From Paraescarpia echinospica (taxonomy: Eukaryota; Annelida; Polychaeta; Sabellida; Siboglinidae), in assembly GCA_020002185.1 (NCBI GenBank), contig CM034539.1:29839750-29903749 (forward strand): a DNA stretch of 64,000 nucleotides, given 5' to 3'. Shown one piece after another: positions 11,998-24,600 of the stretch. Position 1 is the stretch's first letter, and the number at the start of each line of letters is the position of its first letter. Position numbers and translations under genes: made by a program. Below the pieces are notes generated by a model that ran no database searches, was not told the DNA's origin, and saw nothing but the letters and a program-made list of their open reading frames with translations.

Positions 11998-14900
11998 ATG
12001 GCGGTGGCATTGAACGTACATGCGGTGCAGCCGTTCGATGCATACGATATAAACAAATAGTATGTGTCAACGTTGCCATTGGGAAAGATGGCTTCGCTCA
12101 TTCGAACTGTACGTAGGTGCCTCAGGCGTCACATAAGATAGCCAGAAACGACAATTGTTACTACACTGGGCTGGTGAAGGCGTGCAGGACATTTTCTTCA
12201 CAATAGCTAATACTGGCACTACGTACGAAACAGCCAAGGCTAAAATAACAGCTTATTTTACGCCTCGTAAAAACACGTCATACAACAGACACATGTTTAG
12301 GAAGGCTGGACAAAACGATAGGGAGAGTGTGGCGCAGTTCGTTACACGCCTACGTCAACTAGCCAACCTATGTGAATTCGGAGACCAGGTTATCGACAAC
12401 TGCTGGTCGAAGCGTCTACGGATGAAGCTGCTGGCGGAGAGGGACCTCAAATTGGAGCGCGTCCTTGACCTCGCTGCTGCAATGGAAGCGTCGGAACGGC
12501 AAGCGGCACAGGTCACTGAAAGGGGCGAGCGTTCGTGTATGGTAGAGGGAGCAAGGCGATACAGCAGACCCAAACAACGAACCAAACACCAAAACACGAA
12601 GCGCCAACCGCGCCCCATGCACTCAGACAACAGCTCGGGGCAACATAATTGTACAAGATGTGGTCGATGGGGACACGGGACTGAGGCAACGCGAAGTGCT
12701 TCAGATGTGGCAGGACTGGACATTTCAGTAAAATGTGCGGCTACCACAATACGCATGCTCAGTCACGTGCACAGCCCCAATCGAAGCATGATGTCAGACA
12801 CGTCAGTGAGCAGACGAGTGACTCTGAGGAGGACTATGACGATGAATATACGTTCTCAACTACAAATGGTGAAACAGTGACAGTGACAATTGACAACATC
12901 AAAACAACCATGGTGATCGATTCTGGGTCGACATGCAACATCATCAACACAGCATGCAAAGAACAGCTTGTTGAGCAGGGTGTTCCACTAACCGCATGTC
13001 GTCGCAAGATTCATCCGTACAGCTCGTCGCCGATTCATGTACGTCAGTTAGTAAATGCTAACATCACGCTAGACGATGGCCGAGCAGTTCTCGTCGAGGG
13101 GGATCGACGCTACGCCATTGCTGGGCAAGACGACAGCAGAGTCGCTGTGTCTTCTACGAGTCGGCGTGTGTCGAGTCATAGGCTCGGAAGAGTACGGTCA
13201 GAACGTGGTCAATCGTTTTCCCAAATTGTGGACTGGCATTGGTTGTCTGAAGGGCGTGGAGGTAGAACTTCACATCGACAAATCGGTACCTCCTGTCGCA
13301 GTGAGACACAATCGTGTTCCGTTTCACCAACAGCAGAAGGTCGCGAAGGAAATCGCCAAACTGGAAGCCGCTGACATAATAGAAAAAGTGTCAGGCCCCA
13401 CAGTGGGTATCTAGATTGGTGACGCCGCTTAAAAAAACCCGGAGGAAATCAGGCTGTGTGTTGACATGAGAGCGGCAAACAAGGCCATTCTGCGTACGCG
13501 ATATGTGACGCCAGCCTTAGATGAGCTGATCACAAAGTTCAATGGAGCGACCATCTTCAGTAAGATCGATCTGCGGTCAGGATACCATCAATTGGTATTA
13601 CACCCATCCTGTCGTTACATAGTGACATTCTCAACGCATGTAGGCCTGTACCAGTACAAGCGACTCTCGCTCGGAATAAACTCAGCTGCTGAGGTATTTC
13701 AACACGAGATTCAGACAGTCATAGAAGGAGTGGCAGGAGCCGTCAATATCAGCGACGACATCGCGGTCTTCGGTGTAGATCAGAGTGATCATGACAAAGC
13801 ACTGAATGACGTGCTAGACAGACTTTAGAGTGCTGGACTCACAGCGAACCTGGAGAAATGCGAGTTTCGCAAAAAGAAAATTTAGTTTTTCAGGCTTGTA
13901 TTCTCTAGCGAGGGAGTCTCACCCAACCCGAAGAAGGTAGCTGACCTTCATAAGGCTAAGGAGCCCAGCAGCATTCCAGAGGGAGAAAGTTAGTCTAGAG
14001 GAGTCGGCAACAACTGCGTACTTCGACATGCAGAAGGACATCGAGATCGTGGTCGATGCAAGCCCAGTCGGGTTAGCAGCACTGCTGGTCCAGGAGGAGC
14101 GTGTCGTCATATATGCTAGTAGGGCATTGACCAATGTCGAGACGCACTGCAGTCAGACAGAGCGCGAAGCTTTGGCTGTAGTCTGGGCGTGCTAGCACTT
14201 CAACAGGTTCATCCAGGGTGCGCCTAGATTCACGGTCATCAGCGACCACAAGCCTCTTGAGGCCATCTGGCAGAAGGCAAGGCCTCCACTGCGTTTCGAA
14301 CGTTGGGGACTACGCCTCCAGCGCTACAACATGATCATAAAGTATCGTCCCGGCGTCAGCAACCCCGCTGATTACATGTCCCGGCACCCGGCCAAATCAA
14401 ACATCAAATAGAGTCGTGAACAGCAGATGGCAGAACATTATGTGAACGCACTAGCTTCCGTTGCAACACCGATTGCACTGACTGTCGAAGAGGTGAAGCG
14501 AGAAACGGCCAAAGACGCAACACTTCAGGCTGTCATCAAGCTAGTGCAAACGAGCAAATGGCATGACATTGTGCAGTATTAGGGAACCGGTGTCAACTAT
14601 GAGAGTCTGTGCAGCTACAACAAAGTGAGAGACGCCTTGACAGTCAATGAGAGTGCTGATTTGGTGATGCGAGACTACCAGATTGTCATTCCTAGCACTC
14701 TACAGAAACGCGTCATCGAACTAGCGCATGAGGGACATCAAGGAATGTCCAAAACAAAAGCATTAGTATGCTCGAAAGTGTGGTTCCCTGGAATCGACGC
14801 GGCGGTAGAAGAAGCAGTTAAAAGATGCATTCCGTGTCAGGCGAATACTACATGTCGAGATACACAACCGCTGACGATGTCGACACTACCAAGAGGTTCA

Positions 14901-15693
14901 TGGCTGGAGATCAGCATAGGCTTCTGCGGGCCACTTTCCACAGGAGAATATATGTTAATAATGGTGGATGAGTTCTCGCGCTTCCCAGTAGTAAAGGTCG
15001 TGAGGAGCATCTCAGCAGAGACGGTGATCCCTGTGGTCGACGATGTGTTTAGCCTTCTTGGTTACCCAGAGGTCGTGAAGTCAGACAACGGGCCGCCGTT
15101 CAACGGACACGCCTGGAAGTCGTTCCTGCAGGATAACAACGTACGTCATCGCAAGATAACGCCATTCTGGCCTTAGGCAAACGCTCAGGCAGAGGCTTTC
15201 AACAAACCGCTCATGAAAGCACTGAAGGCAGCCAACATCAGCGGCAGAGCATGGAGGAAAGAGATGCGACAGTTTCTGCGAGCTTATCGATATACTCCCC
15301 ATGTGACGACAGCGTTCACTCCGCACCGACTAATGTTCGAACGAAATCCTCGCACCAAACTGCCCGAAGTCAGGCAACACGTGTCTGCTGACGACAAGGC
15401 CGCGAGAGAGAAGGATGCAGCCGCAAAGCGCCGCATGAAAGCACGTGCTGACAAGAGATCGAAAGCGAAAACATCAAACCTCAAAGGGCGACGTTGTGCT
15501 CGTACGACGACACAAGAAGGGAAAACAGTCCACACCGTTTGACCCAAATCCGTTGGTTGTGACCAGTCGGAAGGGTTCAATGGTAACTGCTGGTCGCGCT
15601 AACGGATCGCGAGTGACGAGAAACACGTCGACGCTACTTCCATTCGAGTCACCGTTACTTGAAGACGACGTCGAAGACGACTTCGATGACTAG
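11998..15693 (+). pseudogene. Decayed gag-pol of the gypsy element
   Basis: Gag starts at ATG 11998 (MAVALNVHAVQPFDAY) and continues, through stops, into the 12155-12880 frame. Two CCHC zinc knuckles lie near 12650-12735 in different frames. The aspartic protease has VIDSGSTCN (about 12913). Reverse transcriptase (13466-13828) has KIDLRSGYHQ and an active site reading ISDD. RNase H (about 14030-14400) has VVDASPVG and YASRAL. Integrase (14625-15176) has a zinc-finger-like H-x-H/C-x2-C region, DEFSRFP and SDNGPPF. A C-terminal tail runs to 15693. Several in-frame stops and shifts, for example near 12058, 12135, 13414, 14195, 14582 and 15174, break it. The domain order protease-RT-RNase H-integrase is that of Ty3/gypsy, and the RT resembles invertebrate K02A2.6-type copies. 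Confidence 0.92.
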
Positions 15694-15931
15694 AGCGAGT
15701 TGGCAGGCATTCCAGAGGCAACGCTGCCTGTGGCGGACGACGACATCCCGATGTCGCCTGTCGTAGGCGAACCGAGAAAATCGTCGTGTCTTCGTAAGCC
15801 GCCACAACGGCTGCTCGAACTTATGTAGACACTCGCATACACTCACTGACTATGCCTTTATTAGACAGTAATACTTCTATAGTTTATTAGTAACAGTCCG
15901 TGTTTGTGACATTTCTTATTTTAGGGAGGGA

Positions 15932-16104
15932 TGTACTATCACGACAGTAAAGTGTCGCCACCTGTAATACTTAGCTGCTATAATATTTACGAGGACAATC
16001 ATTACAGGAGGACAGCCCCCGTATAATGGCGGAGTGGAGCATGTTTATGTTTGCGTTGCCATCAATAAAGTATACAAACCACCTCTGTCTTACAAACTAT
16101 TACA
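15932..16104 (+). repeat. 3' LTR
   Basis: Matches the 5' LTR with seven substitutions and no length change. Confidence 0.95.
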
Positions 16105-16109
16105 CTGAC

Positions 16110-18850
16110 CTTGCATGATTTGGTCACTCTCACAAATTGGTCAACGTCAGCTACGCATGTACACATGTTTATGTGATTTAGGATATTGTGTTAACACAAT
16201 GCTAAACATGAACATTATATTAAAACGAATTGTGTTAACTGAGTCTTAGTTAAGCGCACATATATTCAAAATTCCATAACTAAAACATATGTCTTGTTAA
16301 CAGTAAGTTATATTTAACTTACTGCATAATAGGACAGTGAAATACTATCCATAATGATAAGACGTTTTATGGGGGAGACTGTACCTAAAAGTAAAGACTA
16401 AATTAGTACATCATAATTTATCACCATCTCATGCTCTAACGACACATGTGATGTGCTGTTATTATTTGCAACAATTAACCCCTGAACTTGAAGTCGCATG
16501 CTTAATTAGTGGAGTGTTCGAAAAATTATTAATATCTTAATATGACATGTTACTGCATCTGTAAATATCTGGTAGCATTACGTTGTTAAAAATCACACTT
16601 AAGATTATATACCAACATAGAAACGTTTGGGAAATACTGCCATAACGTCATTGCCTTGGTGTGGCTGAAATGTATATTCCTGCACAGCATATCGTTATGT
16701 TGCACTCTGGGTAAACATGTATATACATCTTTGCACATATAAGATTATGTTGAATTGGTAATTAAATGATTGACACGAATCCAGTCACAGAGGTGCACAG
16801 TGGGTGTGACACCACAAAACATATCACTGAGATGTGTCAGCTCCACTAACCATGCTATTAAAAACATTAGTACCAAGCAAGCACACTATATTGTTTGACA
16901 TTTTAGAAAGGTCACATAAATATCACATCAAACATTTATTTTCCATATAAATAATGTTCACTGTCCGTGTTTTCTTTTCACATGCTACATTCATCGATGG
17001 TTCCCTTCACCAGAGGCCACCCGCCTTATAAGGCCACATTAGATTTGCTGAAGGGTTGGCCTCATAAGAGGGAGACTACTGTATATATATATATATATAT
17101 ATATTTATATCAATAATATTCTGTATATATATATATATATAATATATATATACAGAATATTATTGATATAAATATAATATATATATATATATATATACAT
17201 ACATATATATATATATATATATAAAATAATTAATTTTAAAATAGTGATAAATGTCATATCAAAAACGTTTCAATAATATTGTATATAATAATTATATATA
17301 TACAATATTATTGAAACGTTTTTGATATGACATTTATTACTATTTTAAAATTAATTATTTTTTATTATTTAACTTATTTTTCCATTCAAAAGAAACCAAG
17401 CTGACAACTGTTGAAGTGGTATGCTAATTTTGTTTACAGTTTCCAAAAGTAGTAAAGGCGGAAATAAAATATTAAAGCAATTCTGTGGTGTTATAAAATG
17501 CGGCTGGAGTTGTTGAATAGAATCGGTGTTTATGCGCAACCTCTGGTGTTTGAATACTGAAGAACGGCTGGATTTGATCCTGCCACGTACGAACGAAGAA
17601 CGAACGAAGAAGTTTATTGACCCCGTATATATAAAAAGAACATTTTTGTATCCTCCATTGAATAACTACAATAAAACATATACAAATATACATATACGCA
17701 TGATATATAATTCGTTTTTGCTGAACAAAATAATTAATATACTTGAAACATAATATATACCAGACAGGGTCGGGACTGATATTAAGACAAAATGTCGCTA
17801 TCATAGGAGCCACCCTATTTACGTTAATAATAACATAGGTCCTTTTTATCAACAATAAAGTTAATCTTATGTGTCTGTGTGTGTGTGTGTGTGTGTGCTT
17901 GCGTGCGTGCGTGTATGTGCGTGTGTGTGCGTTCGTGCATGCGAGTGTATTGTTTTCGTGTTTTGCACGTACGTGTACGCATGTATACACTCTTAAGCTA
18001 GCGTCATTGTAATCGATTACACATTCTCATTACTTCATTTATTATACGTTTTGCAGACATGTATAACAGTCTGCACATATAATCGTATTTTTGTAAGAAA
18101 TAATTTGTTACATATATTGAAAAATCTCGCATACTCTGGGTGTATATATTTTTAATTAAATCGGCAGTGTTATTTATAGCGTGTGGCAAGGTGTGTTTCA
18201 AACTTTTCGTTGCAAACTCATGCTTAATTCTAAAAATATATATAAATCAGATACCTTTCTTTCCAGGGTAACAATTCGGTCTTCCTTTGCGTTCAGTTTC
18301 TTTGTCAGGTCAGCAATGGTTATTGTCAACGAGTCAATCTTGTTCGCCAGCGCTTCGGGAAACAGGGCCGTTTTTTTCTGTCAATACCACGTCGTCGTTT
18401 AACAGTTCAACTTAGCATTAGCATTGCGTCGGTGTCCGGCACCTCGCTCTCCCTATCGTTTGCGGACTTAGGTGCTGTAGGCATAGTTCAAAAGTTTATA
18501 TATCACACGACACTGGAACATCTTTACATAAACTGCACAACTCAACCAGTGTTTAGGCAAACAATTGACAACATGTATTTTCATTCCAACACAGACTCTG
18601 ACAAGAATCAGCCACAAGTGTGTATTTATATTGTTAGAATTAAATGCGTTTATATAATCTGACAGAAATGTGTAACACAATACATAGTTGTCAGGAAACG
18701 GTCTGAACAAATATAAATACTAACTTTTCTCTGGACTAGGTTGCCAACTGTTGTCAGAACACGTCATCCGTGGAATCACGTCTCAGTCAACGTGGCTGTA
18801 GAACATTCTTGTTGTATGTCTGTTTCGTTCTGAAAATGAGGGAGAGATAA
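16110..18850. other. AT-rich intergenic block
   Basis: No gene is recognised. It holds AT palindromes at 17080-17362 (listed separately) and a short GT run near 17876-17950. Open frames such as the one at 17472-17990 cross simple repeats and show no family similarity. Confidence 0.6.
17080..17362. repeat. Pair of adjacent AT-rich palindromes
   Basis: The first palindrome has arms TATATCAATAATATTCTGTA and its reverse complement around about 17132. The second (17221-17362) has arms of about 60 bases, with ATAATTAATTTTAAAATAGT at the outer end and CAAAAACGTTTCAATAATAT near the centre, and mirrors almost perfectly about 17290. Confidence 0.9.
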
Positions 18851-19889
18851 ATAAATAAATAAAAGTACTTATATAGAGCCCGATCAATTAAAATTGCTCT
18901 CGGGCGTTTTACATACATGCACACGTATATAGAAGTATTTTACATAAAAAGAAATGCTAACTAAGAAATAAATTTGTAACAAATGAAAAATTACCTTAAA
19001 TATATAGTTGCTAAAACGAAAAAAAGATCATTAAAAACATTTAAATAAATACCTATATTAAGATATTCTTAAAAACTACTATAAATGCATTCACTTATAC
19101 AAGAAGAATAACCAAAAATATGTTAAGAAACTAATAAAAAATATATATTTATTAATAGAAAGCACATAAAATGTTCTCGTCGGTGAATTATAAAAACGCT
19201 TGTTTAAAAAGGTGAGTCTTCAAAAGTGTTTTAAACAGTTGTAATGATGTTGCTCTCCTGAGCGTAGGAGGCAAATTGTTCCATAGAACCGCCGAGCAAA
19301 CCGCGAAACGGTGATCACCATGAGTAACAGTTTGGGAGGCCGGTACGAACAAAAGGCGAGGCTGCGAGGTAGATCGTAGAGTTCTGTTGATGGGACGGTA
19401 GCCAATTAACTCACTTATGTAATCCGGCGCAAGACCATTCAAGGCACAATACGTAAACACCAGCACTTTGTAGGTTGGTCTCAAATGAACGGGTAGCCAG
19501 TGTAAACGCTGCAACACGGGCGTGATGTCGCGTTTCTTCGCTGGAGAAAAAACGTCGCCTCGGATTTCTGTGTGTTAAGTTTTAATTGGTTTCTAGCCAA
19601 CCATGCAGCCACTTCCGCAACACACAGTACCTCCTTAGCCAGTGCCGCCACAATTGATTCATCTCGTTCAACCGTGAGGTACATTTGAATGTCGTCAGCA
19701 TAACAGTGATGCTCCATGCCGTGTTTTGCAACATAATCTCCGATAGGTTTGGTGTACATGCAATACAAAGTAGGGCCCAACACCGACCCTTGGGGGACGC
19801 CACACGCCAAGATTGAATCAATCGACTCGGCACTTCCCACTGCCACTTTCTGATACCGTACGCTAATGTATGATTTCAGCCACGCTACG
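18851..19889 (-). pseudogene. CR1-like LINE, 3' half
   Basis: On the minus strand the reverse transcriptase continues from WLKSYISVRYQKV through GVPQGSVLGPTLYCMY and the catalytic YADD to the C-terminal LHWLPVHLRPTYK region, which ends at about 19188. There is an internal deletion and frame change between about 19520 and 19560. The 3' UTR ends in GGGCTCTATATAAGTACTTT and a TTTA tail near 18851, as usual for CR1/L2-type LINEs. Its 5' half is at 38816-39395; the two were separated by the insertion between them. Confidence 0.9.
19883..19889. repeat. Target-site duplication CGCTACG (left)
   Basis: This 7-bp direct repeat recurs at 38816-38822 immediately outside the right inverted arm. Because the arm ends can be extended by CG, a 3-bp duplication (CTA) with CGTATGG ends is an equally valid reading. 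Confidence 0.7.
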
Positions 19890-20696
19890 TATGGAACGAT
19901 ATTAGGGCCATAATTCCACAATGCTACATTGTCGATTTCTGACTTTCGATTATCCATTTACGCTGAGATTGTCGAATTCTGACTTTCGATTATCCCTTTA
20001 CTCTGTCATTGTGCAAGATTGTTATCAAATAATTCACTAGAATGGCGTTTGGTCAAATATTTCTCCAAAAGATTTTCTCGAAACGAAGTTCTCGAAACGA
20101 AGTTCTCGAAACGATTATCTGGCACGAATTGTACTCCATGACCTAAGGTAAGCTAAGCTGTGCTGCCCCCTAGCGAACTACACCAACTTGCAAATACTGA
20201 AGTATCCCTTGCAAGTCAGGCCAAAGCAATTATAAATAATACTTATATCGAGCATTTTTCACCCACGTTATGAGCTGTTTTTATCAAAGTTGGAGTTTAA
20301 AAGAACTCAAAGTCGATGAACGGAAGAAACGAAGTGCCAAGCAGTCTGCCAGAAAACGCGAATTGTTTGTCAGGAAGGTTGGTACTGTGTGTGAGCGATA
20401 ATTCATGATGTTTCGAGAACTCAATAATAATATTTATTCGTACTATAACGTGTACAATTCAGTGAAAGCAACGTATACATCCATCTAATATGTATATAAA
20501 ACGGTCAGTGCAGCCAGTCTCGTCTACGAAGCGTGAGCGTCTATGTCATGGTTGGGGGAGGCTGTTTTTAAGTGAATATTATTAAAGATAAAAAATACTG
20601 TGGAGTCTCCCATGACATAGTGATTTGTTTTGTATTTTGTTGACGTTATGTAAATTGTTATTGTAAAATTGGTATCTTAGTATTTGTTTTCATATT

Positions 20697-20800
20697 TTGT
20701 AGTTCTAGTTGTTTCCAGCGCTTGGCAATGTTCTATTAACTGACTAGTCTGTATTATTGTGGTTACAATGTAATGGTCTTATGAGATCTCATTCTTTATA
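20697..20800 (-). mobile_element. SINE family A in left arm, part 1
   Basis: The tail part of a SINE that is split by the 5.0-kb insertion and continues at 25828-26085. The uninterrupted counterpart is in the right arm at 35340-35697. Confidence 0.85.
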
Positions 20801-21611
20801 GGCCGTTGCTATTGGTCCGGACCCGGACATATTGTAAAGTAGCTATAGCTCCGGCACTTCATTTGCGCATGCGCAATGCGAAACTACCGGTAAACAATTG
20901 CAACAGTGCCGACTACCGGACAGTGATTGTACCTCCGGCAGACTGCCGGAAACCGTATAAATCGACTACAGCTCCGGCACTGATTGTTGGACGCCGTACG
21001 AACCTGCTATAGCTCAGGCACTAATTGACTCTCATGACGAGAGCGAGGCTGGTGGCGCGAACAGGAAAATTTTAAATCATCCTCTATTAATCTTATTATT
21101 TTACTTGTTTTTAATTTGATTTATATTACGGTAAGGTGTTCGATAAGTGCTATTAGTTGGCGTCCTGTGACCAACACAAATACTAAAAAAACACCCATTT
21201 CTGTCTAAAACGAACATTATTTATCAAGACACTGTATTATCGCCCAGTATACAACTGGTAACCAAGGCACCTATGATCCATAAATCTACATGCAAATCGG
21301 TTAAAATACACCGAGACTGGTACATAAACATAGGGATTAGTTATACTCCTGTCTTAGTATAAGTTTACAATAAAAAAAATAATAATAAATAAAAAAAAAA
21401 ATTCCTGGCTTGGGTCTGCCTAACATGGCCTCGTAAATGGTGCTGCTCTTTGTGTGTCCAGTGTAGGCCCTGGGACGAAGACTCTACATTTCCATTTCAA
21501 GTCTTTCTTCTACACTATCTACTATTTTTGTGTGTCCTTTAGCACATAGCAGTACCATCCATACTGTAGCACTTCCTGACTAACATAAATACTAGGTTTT
21601 ACACTTACAGG

Positions 21612-24600
21612 ATGTTTTACCTGAGTGTTGTTTTTCTCATGGTTGTATTTGTAGAGATTAAAAATAGTACGAATGACTGTTATGCAACTTCACATGAAAT
21701 TCCTGTAAACACATCAGGATCGATTTCTCTCATCAAGGCATTGTCCATCAACTTGCTGCATAAACCAAGGATGTCCAGAGCAAACCCCAAAAAATTCCCA
21801 TCATACTTTATGCTATATCTTCTTGTACTGGCAAACGACATTGAATTAAATCCCGGCCCCAGAGCACCCATGTACCCATGTGGTGTTTGCCAAAAAACAG
21901 TAACTTGGAAACAGAAAGCAATTTGTTGCGACTCCTGCAATACTTGGTTCCACACGCAATGTGAAAATGTCAGAGACACAATATATGAAACAATGCAAAA
22001 CACCAACACATCATGGAATTGCCTAAAATGTGGAATGCCTAATTTCAGTAGTACCCTTTTCAATTATGACGACATTGAACTTTCTGAAAATATATATCAA
22101 CACATCTCTCAATCAAATGATGACTCCATTCAACTCCCTACAACACCAGCAGGGTTAGGACCTCCACTACATACATCATCTCCTTCGAATCAAAGGAAAC
22201 AGCACAATTACCGTCATACTCCTAATACTAAAAAACCATTGAGAATCATCAACCTAAATTGTCAATCACTAAAAAACAAGAAGGCAGAATTCCTTTCACT
22301 CATTGATAGCTCCAAACCAGACATAATTATTGGCACTGAATCCTGGCTTAGCAATAGCATATTAGATTCTGAATATTTCCCAGATAAATTCAATGTATAT
22401 AGAAAGGACAGAACAGATGAACAGAGAGGAGGAGGGGTATTCATTGCAATACATTCTGACCTGCTTAGTGAAGAGGAATTTGAATTAGAGACAGACTGCG
22501 AAATCATTTGGGCTAAGATTAGCATAGCTGGTTGTAAATTACTTCACATATGTGCCTACTACAGACCTGACGTAAATGATGAACACAGCATAGAACAATT
22601 TGAAATATCTCTAGGCAGAGTAAATCAAAAGCAACACTTATTCATTGCAGGAGATTTTAATTTTCCTGGATGGGACTGGCAGAATGGAATGTTAAAACCA
22701 AACTGCCAAAACGTACTACTTCATGATAAATTTCGAAACATTCTAGATGACCTTGGTCTTATCCAGATTATAGACAAGCCAACAAGGGGAGAAAACACTC
22801 TAGACTTAATGATCACAAATAACCCTACCAATGTCAACCGAACAGAGATATTACCAGGAATCTCAGATCATGACTGTTGTTACACAGAGCTAGACATAAA
22901 CCCAATGAAACACAAACAGAAACCTAGAAATATTCCCCTTTTCAATAAGGCAGATTGGGACAAATTTAGAAAACATATGAAAGATGTAAGCAAAAATCTT
23001 CAAAATTGCTATGAACAAAACAGTGCAAACAAGTTGTGGTGTATGTTTCGGGATAGCATTGTCAAAGGTACTGGGATGTATATACCATCCAGAATGGCTA
23101 GATGTAGGGACGGATACCCCTGGATTACACCAACACTAAAGAAACTTATGCAAAAAAGGGACAGAATGTACAAATGTCACAAGCACACTCCAAAATACAA
23201 ACATCTAAAACAAACTATACAGCAACAACTGAGAACTGCCTACTGGAACTATGTAAATGAAATTGTCACCTCTACTGAAGATAGTCAACAAAAACAAGGT
23301 TATGCTAAGAGATTCTGGACTTACATGAAACACTGCCGTACAAACCACACAGCGATATCGCCTCTCAAACAAAATGGAATCCTACACTCAAACCCTAAAG
23401 CCAAAGCGGAGATACTAAATCAGCAGTTTCAATCAGTCTTTACAGATGACCCATCTCCCCAAGTAACCAAACTACCCAATCCAACACTACCAGAAATGCC
23501 AGAAATAGAAATTACAGAAGCTGGTGTACTAAAACTCCTACAAAATCTTAAACCGTATAAAGCACAAGGACCAGACAACATCAACCCAAGAATTCTAAAA
23601 GAATTGGCTGTTGAAATTGCACCATCGCTAACTTTAATCTTTCAGAAGTCATATGCTACAGGAGAAGTCCCCACAGACTGGCTAAAAGCAAATGTCTCAC
23701 CTATTTTCAAGAATGGTCAAAAATACATAGCTTCAAATTATAGGCCCATTTCCCTGACATGCATAGCATCAAAACTAATGGAACATGTCTTGGTTAGTAG
23801 TATAATGAAACATGCACATTCACACAACATTCTTTATCATCTTCAACATGGCTTTCGCTCCCAAGTATCTTGTGAGACACAGCTTATTCAGTTCATACAT
23901 GACTTAGTTACCCATATGCAGTCTGGCATGCAAACGGATGTCATAGTGATGGACTTCTCTAAAGCATTTGATAAGGTCAGCCATAAAAAACTGATTTACA
24001 AACTCCATCACTATGGCATCCAAGGCAAAACAAATTCCTGGATTCGATCATTTTTAACAGACAGAACTCAAAGAGTCATAATAGAGGGCGAGGCCTCCTC
24101 TGAGGTACCCGTAACATCAGGAGTACCACAAGGCTCTGTACTTGGCCCTTGTCTATTCCTCTTTTACATAAATGACATCCCAGACAATATTACATCTACA
24201 GTTAGACTTTTTGCTGATGACACCATAATGTATATAGCCCTTAAGCCTAAGACAAATACAGCTGTGCTCCAGGAAGATCTTCACAAACTTGGAAAATGGG
24301 CCATAACCTGGAACATGGAATTCAATCTTCAAAAATGCCATGTCATACCTGTAACAAGAAACAAAACTGTCATTAACAATCAATACATGCTTCACGGTCA
24401 AACACTAGAAACTGTTTCACAGGTAAAATATCTTGGTATAACCATAACCTCAGATCTCCGGTGGAATGCCCACATAAATAACATTTGTCTAAAAGCAAAT
24501 AGATCACTAGGCTTCCTCCGCAGAAATCTCAAAGTTCCGTCAATTCAAATAAAAACTCAGGCCTACTTCACCTTTGTCAGACCCATCGTGGAGAACAGCT

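Larger units (their letters stand above)
11798..16104 (+). mobile_element. Ty3/gypsy LTR retrotransposon, complete structure
   Basis: The 5' LTR is 11798-11970 and the 3' LTR 15932-16104, both 173 bp and both beginning TGT and ending ACA. The 5-bp target duplication CTGAC stands at 11793-11797 and 16105-16109. A primer-binding-site-like TTGGCGACGAG follows the 5' LTR, and a purine tract (TTAGGGAGGGA, 15921-15931) precedes the 3' LTR. I count seven differences between the LTRs, about 4 percent, so the insertion is fairly young even though the coding region is broken. Confidence 0.97.

Noticed and set aside
12355..12756. Minus-strand frame of 133 codons
   Set aside because: Shadow of the gag region of the gypsy element.
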